A program made the translations under genes and the position numbers. Below, piece by piece: positions 13,301 through 20,787 of a DNA stretch of 64,000 bases. Position 1 is the stretch's first letter. Each line of letters begins with the position of its first letter. Source of the stretch: Bugulina stolonifera (taxonomy: Eukaryota > Bryozoa > Gymnolaemata > Cheilostomatida > Bugulidae); assembly GCA_935421135.1 (NCBI GenBank), contig OW285195.1, positions 5,804,701-5,868,700 on the forward strand. Direction: 5' to 3'. The notes below the pieces were generated by a model that had not been told where the DNA came from, ran no database searches, and saw only the letters and a list, made by a program, of their open reading frames with translations.

Positions 13301-16300
13301 TTATATGAACGAATGAAATTTAACAGTATTGTACAAGGAGAGCTGCCTATACACCAGTTTATAATTAAACTCCAGACTCAAGCTGATGTATGCGAATATG
13401 GAACAATGAAGGATGAGCTGGTTCGTGACAGGATTGTAGTTGGAGTGAAGGACAAGCGCCTCCGAGAGTATCTAATAGACCTCGATGACCTGGATTTGCA
13501 GAAATGTATTCAAAAAGCGAAGCAGTTTGTAAGCCATCATGAGCAATCTGACAGGTTGGCAGTGGCTACCAGCGATAACAATCTTGATGTGCTTCGAACT
13601 CAACGCGATAAGACAACGTCGAACAGCCGACAAACGGAGGGTGCCAAGCAGCAGGTAGACACGAGAAATTGTTGGAAAAGCTGTTTGTACTGCAAATATG
13701 GACCTCACAGCAGGGAAACATGCCCAGCAAGAAATGCCATTTGCCATGTGTGCAAGACAAGGGGACACTGGGCCAAATCTAAATTCTGCAAGGGCAGAAA
13801 GCTTAGCTCGGCAAATGAAGTGGCAGATGAAGTTGAGGGACTGTTTTTAGGTTCCGACTCAGAATGACTAGATGTGGTCAACTCTAGCCCAGTCACTGAC
13901 ACTGGCAAAGCATGGTTTGTGGAAATCATGATAAATTCTGAACCTGTTAGGTTCAAAGTAGACACAGGTGCAGCAGTGACTGCAGTTCCTGCAAATATGT
14001 CGGAGAAGTTCTTGGACACAGAACCATCTAAGAAAATATTAATAGGTGCGGGAAACCACAAGTTGAAAATAACGGGTGTGGCCAAAGCACAGTTGTGTAG
14101 AAACTCGAGGCAAATTGAGGAGACAGTTTACTTAGTGGAGGGTCTAGTGACCCCATTATTGGGAAAGCCAGCCATATTATCTAAATTGGGATTAATTCAG
14201 TTTATAGATGAAATAGAGGGTAGTTGCCCCTGGTTTACTGAATTTCCCAAAGTATTTGAAGGATTGGGATCCATGAAAAATGAAGTGAACATTGTCTTAA
14301 AAGGGTCAATACCGCCATTTGCTCAGTCAGTGCCCCGGAGAATAGCTGCCGCACGTAAACATCCACTGGAGGTTGAGTTGCAGAGAATGGAAAAGCTAGA
14401 GGTAATCGAAAGAATAGAGAAACCGACAGAATGGTGCTCCCCGTGTATTGTCGTACCCAAAAAGAATGGTAAAATTCGAGTATGCATAGATTTCACCAGA
14501 CTAAACCAAGCAGTAATGCGTGAATATCACCCTCTACACACAACAGAGGAAACGTTGAGTGAATTAGGCTCTGCAGCAATAGTCAGTAAATTGGACGCGA
14601 ACTGCGGATACTGGCAAATGAGACTGGCCAAAGAATCTCAAGAGCTAACTACCTTCATAACCCCATTTGGTCGATACATGTGCAAGAGGCTCCCTTTTGG
14701 AATTAGTTCGGCGCCTGAAATTTTCCAAAGGGAAATGCAAAAAGCTTTAGTTGACTGTGAAGGAGTAGTGTGTCAGATGGACGATATCTTGTTGTATGGA
14801 ACTAATCAACAGGAGCATGACATTCGTCTCAGAAGAGTTATCGGGAAACTCCAAGAGGCAGGGATAACGCTAAACAAGGACAAATGTCAGTTTAATATGA
14901 CAGAAATAGTGTTTTTAGGTCATGTTATATCTGTGGCAGGCATAAGAGCAGACCCAAGTAAAACCGAGGCAATAATTAAATTTGTTACTCCCATATGTAA
15001 GAAAGAACTCCGTCGTTTTTTTGGAATTGTAAACTACTTAGGGAAGTTCTCACCCTCATTGGCACAAAGCACACACCATCTTCGACAGTTGTTGCAGAAG
15101 GAGTCTAGCTGGACATGGGGACCTGATCACGTAAGGGAGTTTGAACAGTTAAAGCAATACATGGCAGAAACTCTTACCCTGACTACAATTAGGCTGCGGT
15201 CACCGACAATGCTTAATACAGATGCCTCGTCCTATGGGTTAGGTGCAGTGGTGCTTCAGGAAGTTGACGGTGTGTGGCAACCTGTGGCATATGCATCACT
15301 CACATTAACGCCTGCTGAAAAAAGGTATGCTCAGATCGAGAAGGAGGCACTAGCAATATCATGGGGGTGCACAAAATTGGAGAAGGAGCTAGCTAGACTG
15401 CCTCTTCGAGTTCAGAGATTCAGGCTAAAGATGATGTCCTACAGCTACCGCATGAAATACACACCAGGAGAAAAGATGATTTTGGCTGATGCACTGTCAA
15501 GGTCACCTATTAGTGAAACAGAGCATGTGAGCGAGGTGGCCCATTCCGGAATGGTTGGTGAATTAGTTAATTCACTTGCCATATCCAATGGCAGATTGGA
15601 GAGGCTAAAAGCGGCGTTGCTAGAAGACGAGGTAGGAAGATTACTAGTACGCTACATTTCGGAAGGATTGCCCCAATTTAAATATATTGATCCAGTTGTA
15701 AGGAACCTGTATACGTTCAAAGAATATTTAACCTATGTTGACGGTGTTGTGTTTTACATGAATAGAGTATTCATTCCAAAGTTAGAGCAAAGTTCTGTGT
15801 TGATAGCAGTTCATAAAGGACACTAGGGAGAGAACAAGTGCCTAAGACGAGCTAGAGAGGTAGTTTGGTGGCCAGGAATGACCAAAGAAATAAGGGAAAT
15901 GGTCAAGACATGGCCCAGCTGCTTGGAGTACCGGAGAATTCCTAGAGAACCGCTAATATGCACTGAACTACCAGTGAGACCCTGGTGGCGTCTTGCAATA
16001 GATCTGTTTGAGAAAGAGGGACAATCATATCTAGTAGTAGTTGATTACTTCAGCCGATACATTACTGCGCACGAAATGCGAGAGTCCACAACGTCTGAAG
16101 CAATCGTGAAAGTCCTAAGAAACCTGTTCTGCATGCTAGGAATACCGAACTCGATAGTGAGTGATAATGGCCCCCAATTCATTTCAGAGAACTTTAAAGA
16201 ATTTCTCCGCACATGGGATATACACCATGTTACCAGCTCACCCAAGTACCCTCAATCCAACGGAGAGGCCGAAAGGGCTGTTCAAACCGTTAAAGCATTG

Positions 16301-19300
16301 ATGAAAAAAAATCTTGGACTAAAAGAAGCGCTGTGTGCATACAGAGACACCCCATTGGCAAATGGTTACTCCCCAGCACAGTTGTTGTTTGGTAGGGGCA
16401 TGAACTCGATGGGGTACCTCAATGAAAAGAGAATAGATCTGAAAAGACTACAGTGCTTTGAAAAAAGCCAAAGAATTTCACAAAGTGAGAATTATAACAG
16501 GCGGTATAGAACACAAGAACGTGGACCGCTGTCAGTTGGCCAGGAAGTCGCTATCAACGATCCGGGCAGGCCCGCTTTGAACGCCAAGATCGTAGCAACT
16601 AGAGGTCGAGAGGTAGTTGCAGTAGGCGAGTCCGAAAGGTTGCTGCGCCGAAACAGGCAGTTAGTTCACCCACGCAGTGAACAAGCGTCCCCGGAATCAA
16701 ATACCAAGATGGGAGATAAGATCCCTGAGGCAACACACTAGGTAGTAGAACCAGAGATACCAAAAGCACTACCAATGGAAAATCCACTGCCCAGTCCGAC
16801 AGCACCTATGGAAAATGATTTGCACAGACCGGCTGAGCTTAACACGCATAGTCCACATTCAAGGGGCAGAAGTTTAGACAAACCGACTTATCAGGCACCC
16901 GCGGCAACCAGAGAAGTTACAACTCGTAGCGGCCGTATAAGTAGGAGGCCTATTCGACTTAACTTATAAGTTTACACATATATTTTTCAGGAAACAATGA
17001 AGTCCTATCTAATTGGAAACTCGTTGACTCAGGACATTAAAGAAACAGGATTTCGAACCATCTCCTTACCAGGTGCGAATTGGCATGACATTTTCAAATA
17101 TGTCTATGAACGACGGCACCGGATGACCAATTCCATCATTTACATTCATGTCGGGCCCGTCAGATTCACTAGGATGCATAGGACCCAGAATAGAAAAGAG
17201 GTCCAACTCCTAACCAATCATCTGGGATCTGCCAGGTCTCACTTCGAGGAATGGGAGCGACTTAGGACATATGGGATTGTCCCAGTCATATGTACTCTCT
17301 TCCCAATGGATTTTAGAAGGTTCAACGATTCGTTGGCTAGGCGGGCTAATCGGCCGCCTTCTAGTCAACGTAGGACCAGGCCAGGTCGTCAGATTCTACA
17401 AAGTTTTTATAGTCAGAATTCAAGCATGATCACAGAAATGATCGTGTCTGAAAACAAAGAGATAATCGAGTTTAACAGGGAAAGTGAAATGTGTACACCT
17501 TTTATACACAATCACATATTTACAAGAAGGAGAGGGCACTATCATTTTCAAGATTGGCTACTTAAAGATGGACTGCATCCTACTCGAACAATCATACACA
17601 AATGGATAAAGGAGATCGAACGAGTAGTGGAGTTGAATGACATAAAGTTGGAGTACAGACGGAGAGAAAGGTCACGTAGGCGGAGATAGGATGCAGAAAG
17701 AAAGAAAAAAAAAAAACAAATTATTCGGTGTCTCCTTGTTTAACTAACACTAGTTAACTAATCACTGTTTCTATTCCCAATACTAATTGTATCGGTTTCA
17801 AATCTCTCGTTCTAGGTGTAGTTGCACCTAACCCAAAAAAACAACAAAAAAAAAACAAAAAACAAATGTTTTTGGTTGTTCTTCGTTTAACTAACATTGG
17901 TATAAATATATTATTCGTTAATTACTGTTTCTAATCTCAATACTGATTGTATGGCACTTGTGATGCTGCATTGTTTTCAAATATCTCGTTTTAGGTGTAG
18001 TTGCACCTGATTGAATAAAAAGGACTTAAGAGGGAGGTGTAGTGGCTACCGGAAAGGGGCGTTAAGACAACGTCACGAATAGTCCGAGATTGAGATCATC
18101 TCGGGAGAAAACAGAACATATCTTGGAACCAACAAGAGAGGACCTACTTTGAGACGCGACTGCAACACAGAGTTATTACTAGTAAGTACGAACTTCACAA
18201 AAAGTGTTTGCTTGTAGCTTTTTTACAAAGAAACATCCGGGATCATCTAGTGTCTATTGTACAACTAAACAGCTGCAAAGACCTACAGCATTTATGGCAT
18301 GCAGTTGTACATAGTGTGGTAGTTACTGAGAAAGAAAGGCTATAATATGTATACTAACCTCTAATGTGTAACCTTCATTGTCACTTTTTGTCAGACGTCT
18401 GTCTGGACGAAAATCCGGTAGATTTAGTAATGATGGAGAGGTGATATCAATCGTCACGTTTACTACGAAGGAGGGTGTTCGAAAAAATTTAGCCAATATG
18501 GTAATCCTCTCAACTGATCGCTCCTCTAAATCTAGGGTGACTCGAGGTTGACTGCCAATAAACAAGACACAACATATACAATGCACATAAAAAATAAAAA
18601 TGTTAGAAATATTATATCTTATTTTTTTCCGTTAATACTACTAAGATTAGTGTGAAAATGCATCTAGTACTACTTGGCAAAATTAGACTCCACACCCTCA
18701 TCAGCATCTTCAAAGGGTAGTACTGCTTTACTTTTACTTGTTACTTTCTGATGCTTATGTCTGTAACTTGATGCTATGAGCGCTTTGCATAGTACAAGTA
18801 CACCAAAGTATTTCTATGCTACCATTTTGAGCAAGGAGTAAGAGGGAAAGGGGTCTGATCTTGATAAGACTGGTGCTGTTAGTTATAAAAAGAAGCCTTT
18901 ATTACATAGGCAACAGATTTTGGCTAAGAACTTTTTGTAGAAAAAAAATTCCCTCACACATATATAGCATGCTTTTACCAAAACTTGAAACATTTGTTGT
19001 AATTCATTTGTCATAAAATAGTAAAAAATTCAGTTTTATTTCAACCCACCCACTTCAGCGAGTTTGATTTTACATATAAACAAATTGTGGTTGGCTTACC
19101 ACAGTTGAAACTCTTTAAAGTATAGACATGTCTTTGCAGTGCAGGTGTTTAACTGGAGCTGCCACTTTATACTGTTATAGCTTTAATTGAGAAAACTTTC
19201 TGGTACTTTAATATTTGTGGTTTTGTAAGGGGTGGAACCCTGATTATTATCATTATTTTAGTTAGCTACTCAGCTAACAACATAAGCCAAATAACTCTCA

Positions 19301-19672
19301 ATTACTTGGTAATTGCACAAGTATGCCCAGCTATCATTCTACCAAAAGTCACTTCTTCTAATAGCTGCCACTGCTGACAACAGCCATACAGAGAATTGTA
19401 ATTACATTGTATGTCGATAATATACATGTAGGCTTACATGTATTGGTGATTACACTGTACAAATGTATATACGCAGTGTGTGACATTGAACACAACAAAT
19501 TAACAAGAATAATAATAGTAGCAGAGCTTAGCTGAAAGAGCACTAGCATTTGAAAGAGGTTGGGCAGTTATGGTTAACTCTCCAGCCATCATAGCAGTAG
19601 TATATTGACTCACCACGCTCTGTGATGAATCATGATGAATCCAAATAAACGGGTTAAAAGTAAATTCCCCAT
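1327..19672 (-). CDS. Gene 2: multi-domain FN3/Ig-like cell-surface protein, partial
   Basis: Thirteen exons were traced by matching splice signals, phase and homology to gene 1: 19614-19672, 18359-18551, 11549-11669, 10322-10525, 9934-10086, 8867-9051, 7866-7977, 6899-7041, 5509-5647, 4515-4698, 4190-4298, 2093-2235 and 1327-1465. Exon 1 encodes the start and a signal-like segment (MGNLLLTRLFGFIMI). Each later pair of exons makes one domain of about 95-120 residues with phase-1 outer borders, as is common for Ig/FN3 modules. Typical pieces are PLPPSYFEMSVEGD and FSCWTSVIF. Six domains are visible and the frame is open to exon 9. Exon 10 has a 1-base deletion. The last exon ends in phase 1, so the gene leaves the window to the left; its membrane anchor is not seen. 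Ligand and function are unknown; a surface or secreted receptor is an inference from gene 1. Confidence 0.78.
1580..1700 (+). mobile_element. tRNA-derived SINE
   Basis: An A-box-like stretch (TGGCCAAGTGGCTAG) is followed about 40 bases later by a B-box-like stretch (GGTTTGAATCC), the internal RNA polymerase III promoter of tRNA genes. The text GAAGAGCATCCAGCCAC then follows, a body motif seen in many invertebrate tRNA-derived SINEs. It does not fold as an intact tRNA. The 3' end is not clear and may extend to about 1870. Confidence 0.55.
2947..3970 (-). mobile_element. Tc1/mariner-like transposon with long inverted repeats
   Basis: The ends start CAGAGGTGTGCGAAATAGTT and, in reverse complement at the right, CAGAGATGTGCAAAATAGTT. 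Inverted similarity continues for about 325 bases on each side (2947-3271 and 3645-3970). The element is flanked by TA on both sides (2945-2946 and 3971-3972), the target of Tc1/mariner elements. The centre encodes a transposase fragment on the minus strand. At 1,024 bp it is too short to carry a full transposase and is a deleted, non-autonomous copy. It lies in a gene 2 intron. Confidence 0.75.
3255..3551 (-). pseudogene. Tc1-like transposase fragment
   Basis: A 98-residue reading frame contains VYNFIRRLKEIGTVKDLRAG, which fits the N-terminal helix-turn-helix of Tc1-type transposases, where a recognition helix leads into a basic segment. The catalytic DDE/D domain is absent. The frame runs into the left inverted repeat at its end. 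It is a remnant and probably not expressed. Confidence 0.5.
4515..4698 (-). pseudogene. Broken duplicate exon of gene 2 (1-base deletion)
   Basis: This is the second copy of the exon at 8867-9051. It is 184 instead of 185 bases. Where the intact copy reads GAATACGGAGTTGATGC, this copy reads GAATAGGAGTTGATGC, so one C is lost and an in-frame TAG appears at once. Both splice sites remain (acceptor TAACAG, donor GTTAGC), and the downstream duplicate exons are open in the expected frame. Either the allele is truncated here, the exon is skipped, or the base is a sequencing error. Skipping alone would not keep the frame. Confidence 0.7.
5190..5390 (-). mobile_element. tRNA-like SINE copy
   Basis: Read on the minus strand, GGTGGCTGAGTGGTCTAG (A-box-like) is followed by TGGGTTTGAGTCCCGCC (B-box-like). 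The spacing is longer than in a plain tRNA, as in a SINE head derived from a Leu/Ser-type tRNA or one carrying an insert. No intact cloverleaf can be drawn. It sits in the intron between gene 2 exons 9 and 10. The two short ORFs that cross it look accidental. Confidence 0.45.
5954..6737 (+). mobile_element. Solo LTR, family A
   Basis: It starts TGTGGTGTTTTGACATGC and ends ATTACA. In order it holds a Cys-less, GC-richer block around 6260-6360 (CCGACCCTTT and GGCCGACACTA motifs), a TATA-like TATAAAAG near 6381 and AATAAAA near 6434, then the shared CTTGGTCCCTTTGAACC text. The same order is seen in five other copies in this window. Flanks are ATAC on the left and GTAC on the right. No internal retroviral-type coding region follows it. 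Confidence 0.7.
7042..7865. other. Intron of gene 2, no other feature
   Basis: This is the intron between exons 7 and 8 of gene 2. It is AT-rich. I found no mobile-element ends, RNA gene or extra exon in it. Confidence 0.5.
8086..8688. mobile_element. hAT-like MITE, family B
   Basis: The element begins CAGAGACGTCAGACTTGAG and ends ACACATCTCTG, giving short inverted ends CAGAGA(C/T)G. Flanks are AATTTAGC and AATTTATC, a degraded 8-bp target duplication. A second copy with a perfect duplication lies at 34141-34709. The interior has repeated ACTTGTAACTTGAA-type text and no transposase. It lies in an intron of gene 2. Confidence 0.65.
9052..9933. other. Intron of gene 2, no other feature
   Basis: This is the intron between exons 5 and 6. 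Part of it (about 9345-9400) is similar to 5015-5060, a trace of the exon-block duplication. Nothing else was recognised. Confidence 0.45.
11194..11411 (+). mobile_element. Solo LTR of the second gypsy family
   Basis: It matches the LTRs of the element at 46906-52469, starting TGTGGGATTATAGTCTAGAG and ending CTTGACTTGACA. A perfect 5-bp target duplication TACTG flanks it (11189-11193 and 11412-11416). It contains an expanded G run of about 20 bases at 11300-11321 that is absent from the other LTRs. It lies in intron 3 of gene 2. LTR-LTR recombination of a full element is the usual origin of such copies. Confidence 0.85.
11670..12395. other. Intron 2 of gene 2, left part
   Basis: AT-rich intron DNA between exon 3 and the gypsy insertion. 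No exon, RNA gene or repeat was recognised. The last five bases (AAAAG, 12391-12395) are the target duplication of the retrotransposon. Confidence 0.5.
12396..12557 (+). repeat. 5' LTR of gypsy element 1
   Basis: The LTR starts TGTAGTGG and ends TTCACA, giving the usual TG...CA borders. It is 162 bp, very short for a gypsy LTR. It differs from the 3' LTR at two sites only (GACGTAC against GACCTAC, and GTACAAAC against GTACGAAC). Confidence 0.95.
12558..12570 (+). promoter_or_regulatory. Primer binding site, tRNA-Leu
   Basis: TGGTGTCAGAAGT abuts the 5' LTR with no gap. It is the reverse complement of the 3' end of an animal tRNA-Leu(CAA) plus its CCA tail (...ACTTCTGACA-CCA), as I recall that tRNA. 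Thirteen bases match before divergence. Confidence 0.8.
12596..12942 (+). promoter_or_regulatory. Leader array of six stem-loops with a shared hexaloop
   Basis: Six hairpins lie between the primer site and gag: 12596-12617 (8-bp stem), 12631-12654 (9 bp with one wobble), 12796-12809 (4 bp), 12829-12853 (9 bp, one bulge), 12891-12910 (7 bp) and 12927-12942 (5 bp). Loops are TAGTTG, TGGTTG, TAGTTG, TAGTTA, TGGTGG and TAGTTG. The stem sequences differ (for example ATCAGGTT/AACCTGAT against TTTGATT/AATCAAA), so pairing is kept while bases change. Two more occur downstream of the coding region. Role unknown; RNA packaging or Gag binding would fit the position. Confidence 0.8.
13004..13867 (+). CDS. 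gag: Gag polyprotein (element 1)
   Basis: 287 residues from the first ATG of the open frame; the frame is open upstream to 12935 but without ATG. The protein forms the retrotransposon particle and binds its RNA. Two zinc knuckles lie near the C terminus: CLYCKYGPHSRETC (CX2CX4HX4C, from about residue 227) and CHVCKTRGH with a final Cys six residues on (from about residue 247). The end is acidic. A six-codon upstream ORF at 12976-12996 precedes the start. The frame appears intact. It ends in TGA, directly in frame with pol. Confidence 0.9.
   Translation: MAEGGKEERFVQRINFSGGNLAASWNTFKSQLNIYKIAKKYDKMSEDVKIANTLLLMGPESVPIYEQFQFDETDDDKKKTLVNVLKSFGKYFEPVKNVILYERMKFNSIVQGELPIHQFIIKLQTQADVCEYGTMKDELVRDRIVVGVKDKRLREYLIDLDDLDLQKCIQKAKQFVSHHEQSDRLAVATSDNNLDVLRTQRDKTTSNSRQTEGAKQQVDTRNCWKSCLYCKYGPHSRETCPARNAICHVCKTRGHWAKSKFCKGRKLSSANEVADEVEGLFLGSDSE
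13865..13887 (+). promoter_or_regulatory. Probable stop-readthrough site between gag and pol
   Basis: Gag ends TGA-CTA-G and pol continues in the same frame with no new ATG. UGA followed by CUA(G) is the best-known leaky-stop context in animals and alphaviruses. CTAGA directly after the stop (13868-13872) can pair with TCTAG at 13883-13887, making a small hairpin. Readthrough would give Gag-Pol at low level. Function is inferred from context only. Confidence 0.6.
13868..15826 (+). pseudogene. pol: Pol part 1: protease, reverse transcriptase, damaged RNase H (element 1)
   Basis: In frame after the gag stop. An aspartic protease motif VDTGAAVTAVP comes first. The reverse transcriptase has KLDANCGYWQM, FGISSAPE and the catalytic MDDILLYG box, all intact. 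RNase H keeps the first two catalytic acids (NTDAS and EKEAL). Relative to the second gypsy element about 23 residues are missing between ISWGCTKLEK and ELARLPLRVQ, which removes the TDHKPL segment with the third catalytic Asp. The frame ends at TAG 15824-15826 where related elements read Leu in the HxGHLG of the integrase zinc finger. The enzyme should therefore be defective for RNase H. Confidence 0.88.
15827..16969 (+). pseudogene. pol: Pol part 2: integrase and C-terminal tail (element 1)
   Basis: The same frame resumes right after TAG at 15826 with GENKCLRRAREVVWWPGM, and a second in-frame TAG lies at 16739-16741. The integrase core keeps its DDE triad: AIDLFEKEG, VSDNGPQF and NGEAERAVQ. 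In the zinc finger the first of the paired Cys is Trp (TWPSC instead of TCPSC). After the second stop the frame runs to 16969 with the common gypsy C-terminal signature TRSGRISRRPIR. Both stops are single-base changes in the same local text, CAC-TAG-G. They may be mutations or weakly read through. Confidence 0.85.
16997..17689 (+). CDS. SGNH/GDSL-hydrolase-like ORF after pol (element 1)
   Basis: An intact 230-residue ORF in the place where env would lie. Residues 5-11 read LIGNSLT, like the GDSL block I with the nucleophile Ser at position 9. LPGANWHDI (24-32) offers the block II Gly, IYIHVGP (48-54) resembles block III although the usual Asn is missing, and DGLHP (191-195) fits block V with its Asp and His. 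The C terminus is very basic (RRRERSRRRR), suggesting RNA binding or nuclear entry. There is no signal peptide or membrane segment, so it is not an envelope protein. It starts 28 bases after the pol stop; how it is translated is unclear. The fold is inferred from motifs alone. Confidence 0.65.
   Translation: MKSYLIGNSLTQDIKETGFRTISLPGANWHDIFKYVYERRHRMTNSIIYIHVGPVRFTRMHRTQNRKEVQLLTNHLGSARSHFEEWERLRTYGIVPVICTLFPMDFRRFNDSLARRANRPPSSQRRTRPGRQILQSFYSQNSSMITEMIVSENKEIIEFNRESEMCTPFIHNHIFTRRRGHYHFQDWLLKDGLHPTRTIIHKWIKEIERVVELNDIKLEYRRRERSRRRR
17695..18010 (+). repeat. Duplicated 3' untranslated segment with two stem-loops
   Basis: Two diverged copies lie in tandem, about 17720-17830 and 17875-18010. 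Each contains GTTTAACTAACA, ACTGTTTCTA, AATACTRATTGTAT and TTTCAAAT.TCTCGTT and ends in a stem-loop: TAGGTG-TAGTTG-CACCTA (17813-17830) and TTAGGTG-TAGTTG-CACCTGA (17991-18010). The loop is the one used in the leader hairpins. A-rich stretches separate the copies. An AATAAAA motif at 18014 lies just before the polypurine tract. Confidence 0.75.
18028..18037 (+). promoter_or_regulatory. Polypurine tract
   Basis: AAGAGGGAGG ends exactly at the 3' LTR, the expected place for the plus-strand primer of reverse transcription. Confidence 0.85.
18038..18199 (+). repeat. 3' LTR of gypsy element 1
   Basis: 162 bp, same borders as the 5' LTR, two substitutions. It is followed by the target duplication AAAAG. 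Confidence 0.95.
18552..19613. other. Intron 1 of gene 2, no other feature
   Basis: Intron between the signal-peptide exon and exon 2. AT-rich. No repeats with definable ends were seen. Confidence 0.5.
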
Positions 19673-20787
19673 GGTCTAAGCAGACTTTAATAGTGAAATG
19701 TTACAGTAGAAATAACTGCATAGAGAGCTAGTGCATTAGATTTCTTGATTAGCTAAAGAATAGTTATTCTAGGTATTTACAGCTTTATATTTGCTACTAT
19801 TTACTATGTTTGATAATGAAATGGCTTTACTCTCTTCTATGTTAAATATTTTCAACAATGGGTAACACTCTAAACTGATTGTGTATTGTGTAATTATGTT
19901 ACTGTATGTTACTGTCTCTATAACCTTAGTTAATATCTAGCCAATAACAAGGGCTTATGTTAACAACTTCTACAACTGGAGTCCTGTATTTGATATGAAT
20001 AGGCTTTTTGACTTAAAGCCTGTGTTTACCTAAAGTCAGATTCAGCAAGATGACCAAGCACTAACAATTTCACAATAACCAGTAGCCTATAATGTAGACA
20101 CTGCTTTATTTAGTTTGAAAATACTGCAAACTCAGCTATAGAATACATCGTTTATTGTAGAAAGCAATGCTTGATATTTGGGTTGGTAAACAGATCCTGT
20201 GCATGGACATTTGGCTTTGCATCTACTACATGCACATATTGTATAGTAATATTCTCCTCCAGGTTTGTATGCAATCATGTCTGTGCAGTTCTATTAGTAC
20301 AAACACTGCCATGTCTAGGAATAGAATTATAAGTGTAGAGTCTTATACATCAGAAATGTGCTTTTACATGTAGTTTGTGATTAAAACTGATTCTTGTAAA
20401 ACCACAATAACAATCTGCAGGAAAACATACACAAATAAATCAGATTTGACAATATTTCGCAAGCTACATATTATAGTATTTGTAAAGGAAGGTCCCCATT
20501 GATGATATACAAAGCATGTTGTGTGTTGTTCATATGTAACAAGTGTAAGCAGTTAGGGGTATATAGTTGGACATTGTTTTGTCTTCAAAATAATATCAAA
20601 CTACATGTAAACATTTTAGCTTTCCATTTTGTATGTATGCGTAGGTACATGTATTGTATTGTTATTTTGATAGAAATTCAGGTCTACAGACAAGATCCAG
20701 TATATAATAATATCATGCTCCTTTACAACACAGACTTTATGTTTGCAGTTACTCGATGCAGAGTATAGTTATGATTGTGACTTCCAT
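19673..20787. promoter_or_regulatory. Spacer between genes 1 and 2 with the gene 2 upstream region
   Basis: About 1.1 kb separates the gene 1 stop from the gene 2 start. The first 260 bases upstream of the gene 2 ATG (19673-19930) are closely similar to the same position upstream of gene 1 (54509-54770), so the promoter region was duplicated with the gene. Shared blocks include CAGACTTTAATAGTGAAATG and TTCAACAATGGGTA. No clear TATA box was found. Confidence 0.6.

Larger units (their letters stand above)
12396..18199 (+). mobile_element. Ty3/gypsy LTR retrotransposon with an extra SGNH-like ORF (element 1)
   Basis: A complete element of 5,804 bp with 162-bp LTRs, flanked by the 5-bp target duplication AAAAG (12391-12395 and 18200-18204). 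The order is LTR, tRNA-Leu primer site, structured leader, gag, pol (protease, reverse transcriptase, RNase H, integrase), an additional ORF, a duplicated 3' untranslated segment, polypurine tract and LTR. The domain order protease-RT-RNaseH-integrase is that of Ty3/gypsy. The LTRs differ at only two positions, so insertion was recent, yet pol has stops and an RNase H deletion. It lies antisense in intron 2 of gene 2. Confidence 0.95.
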
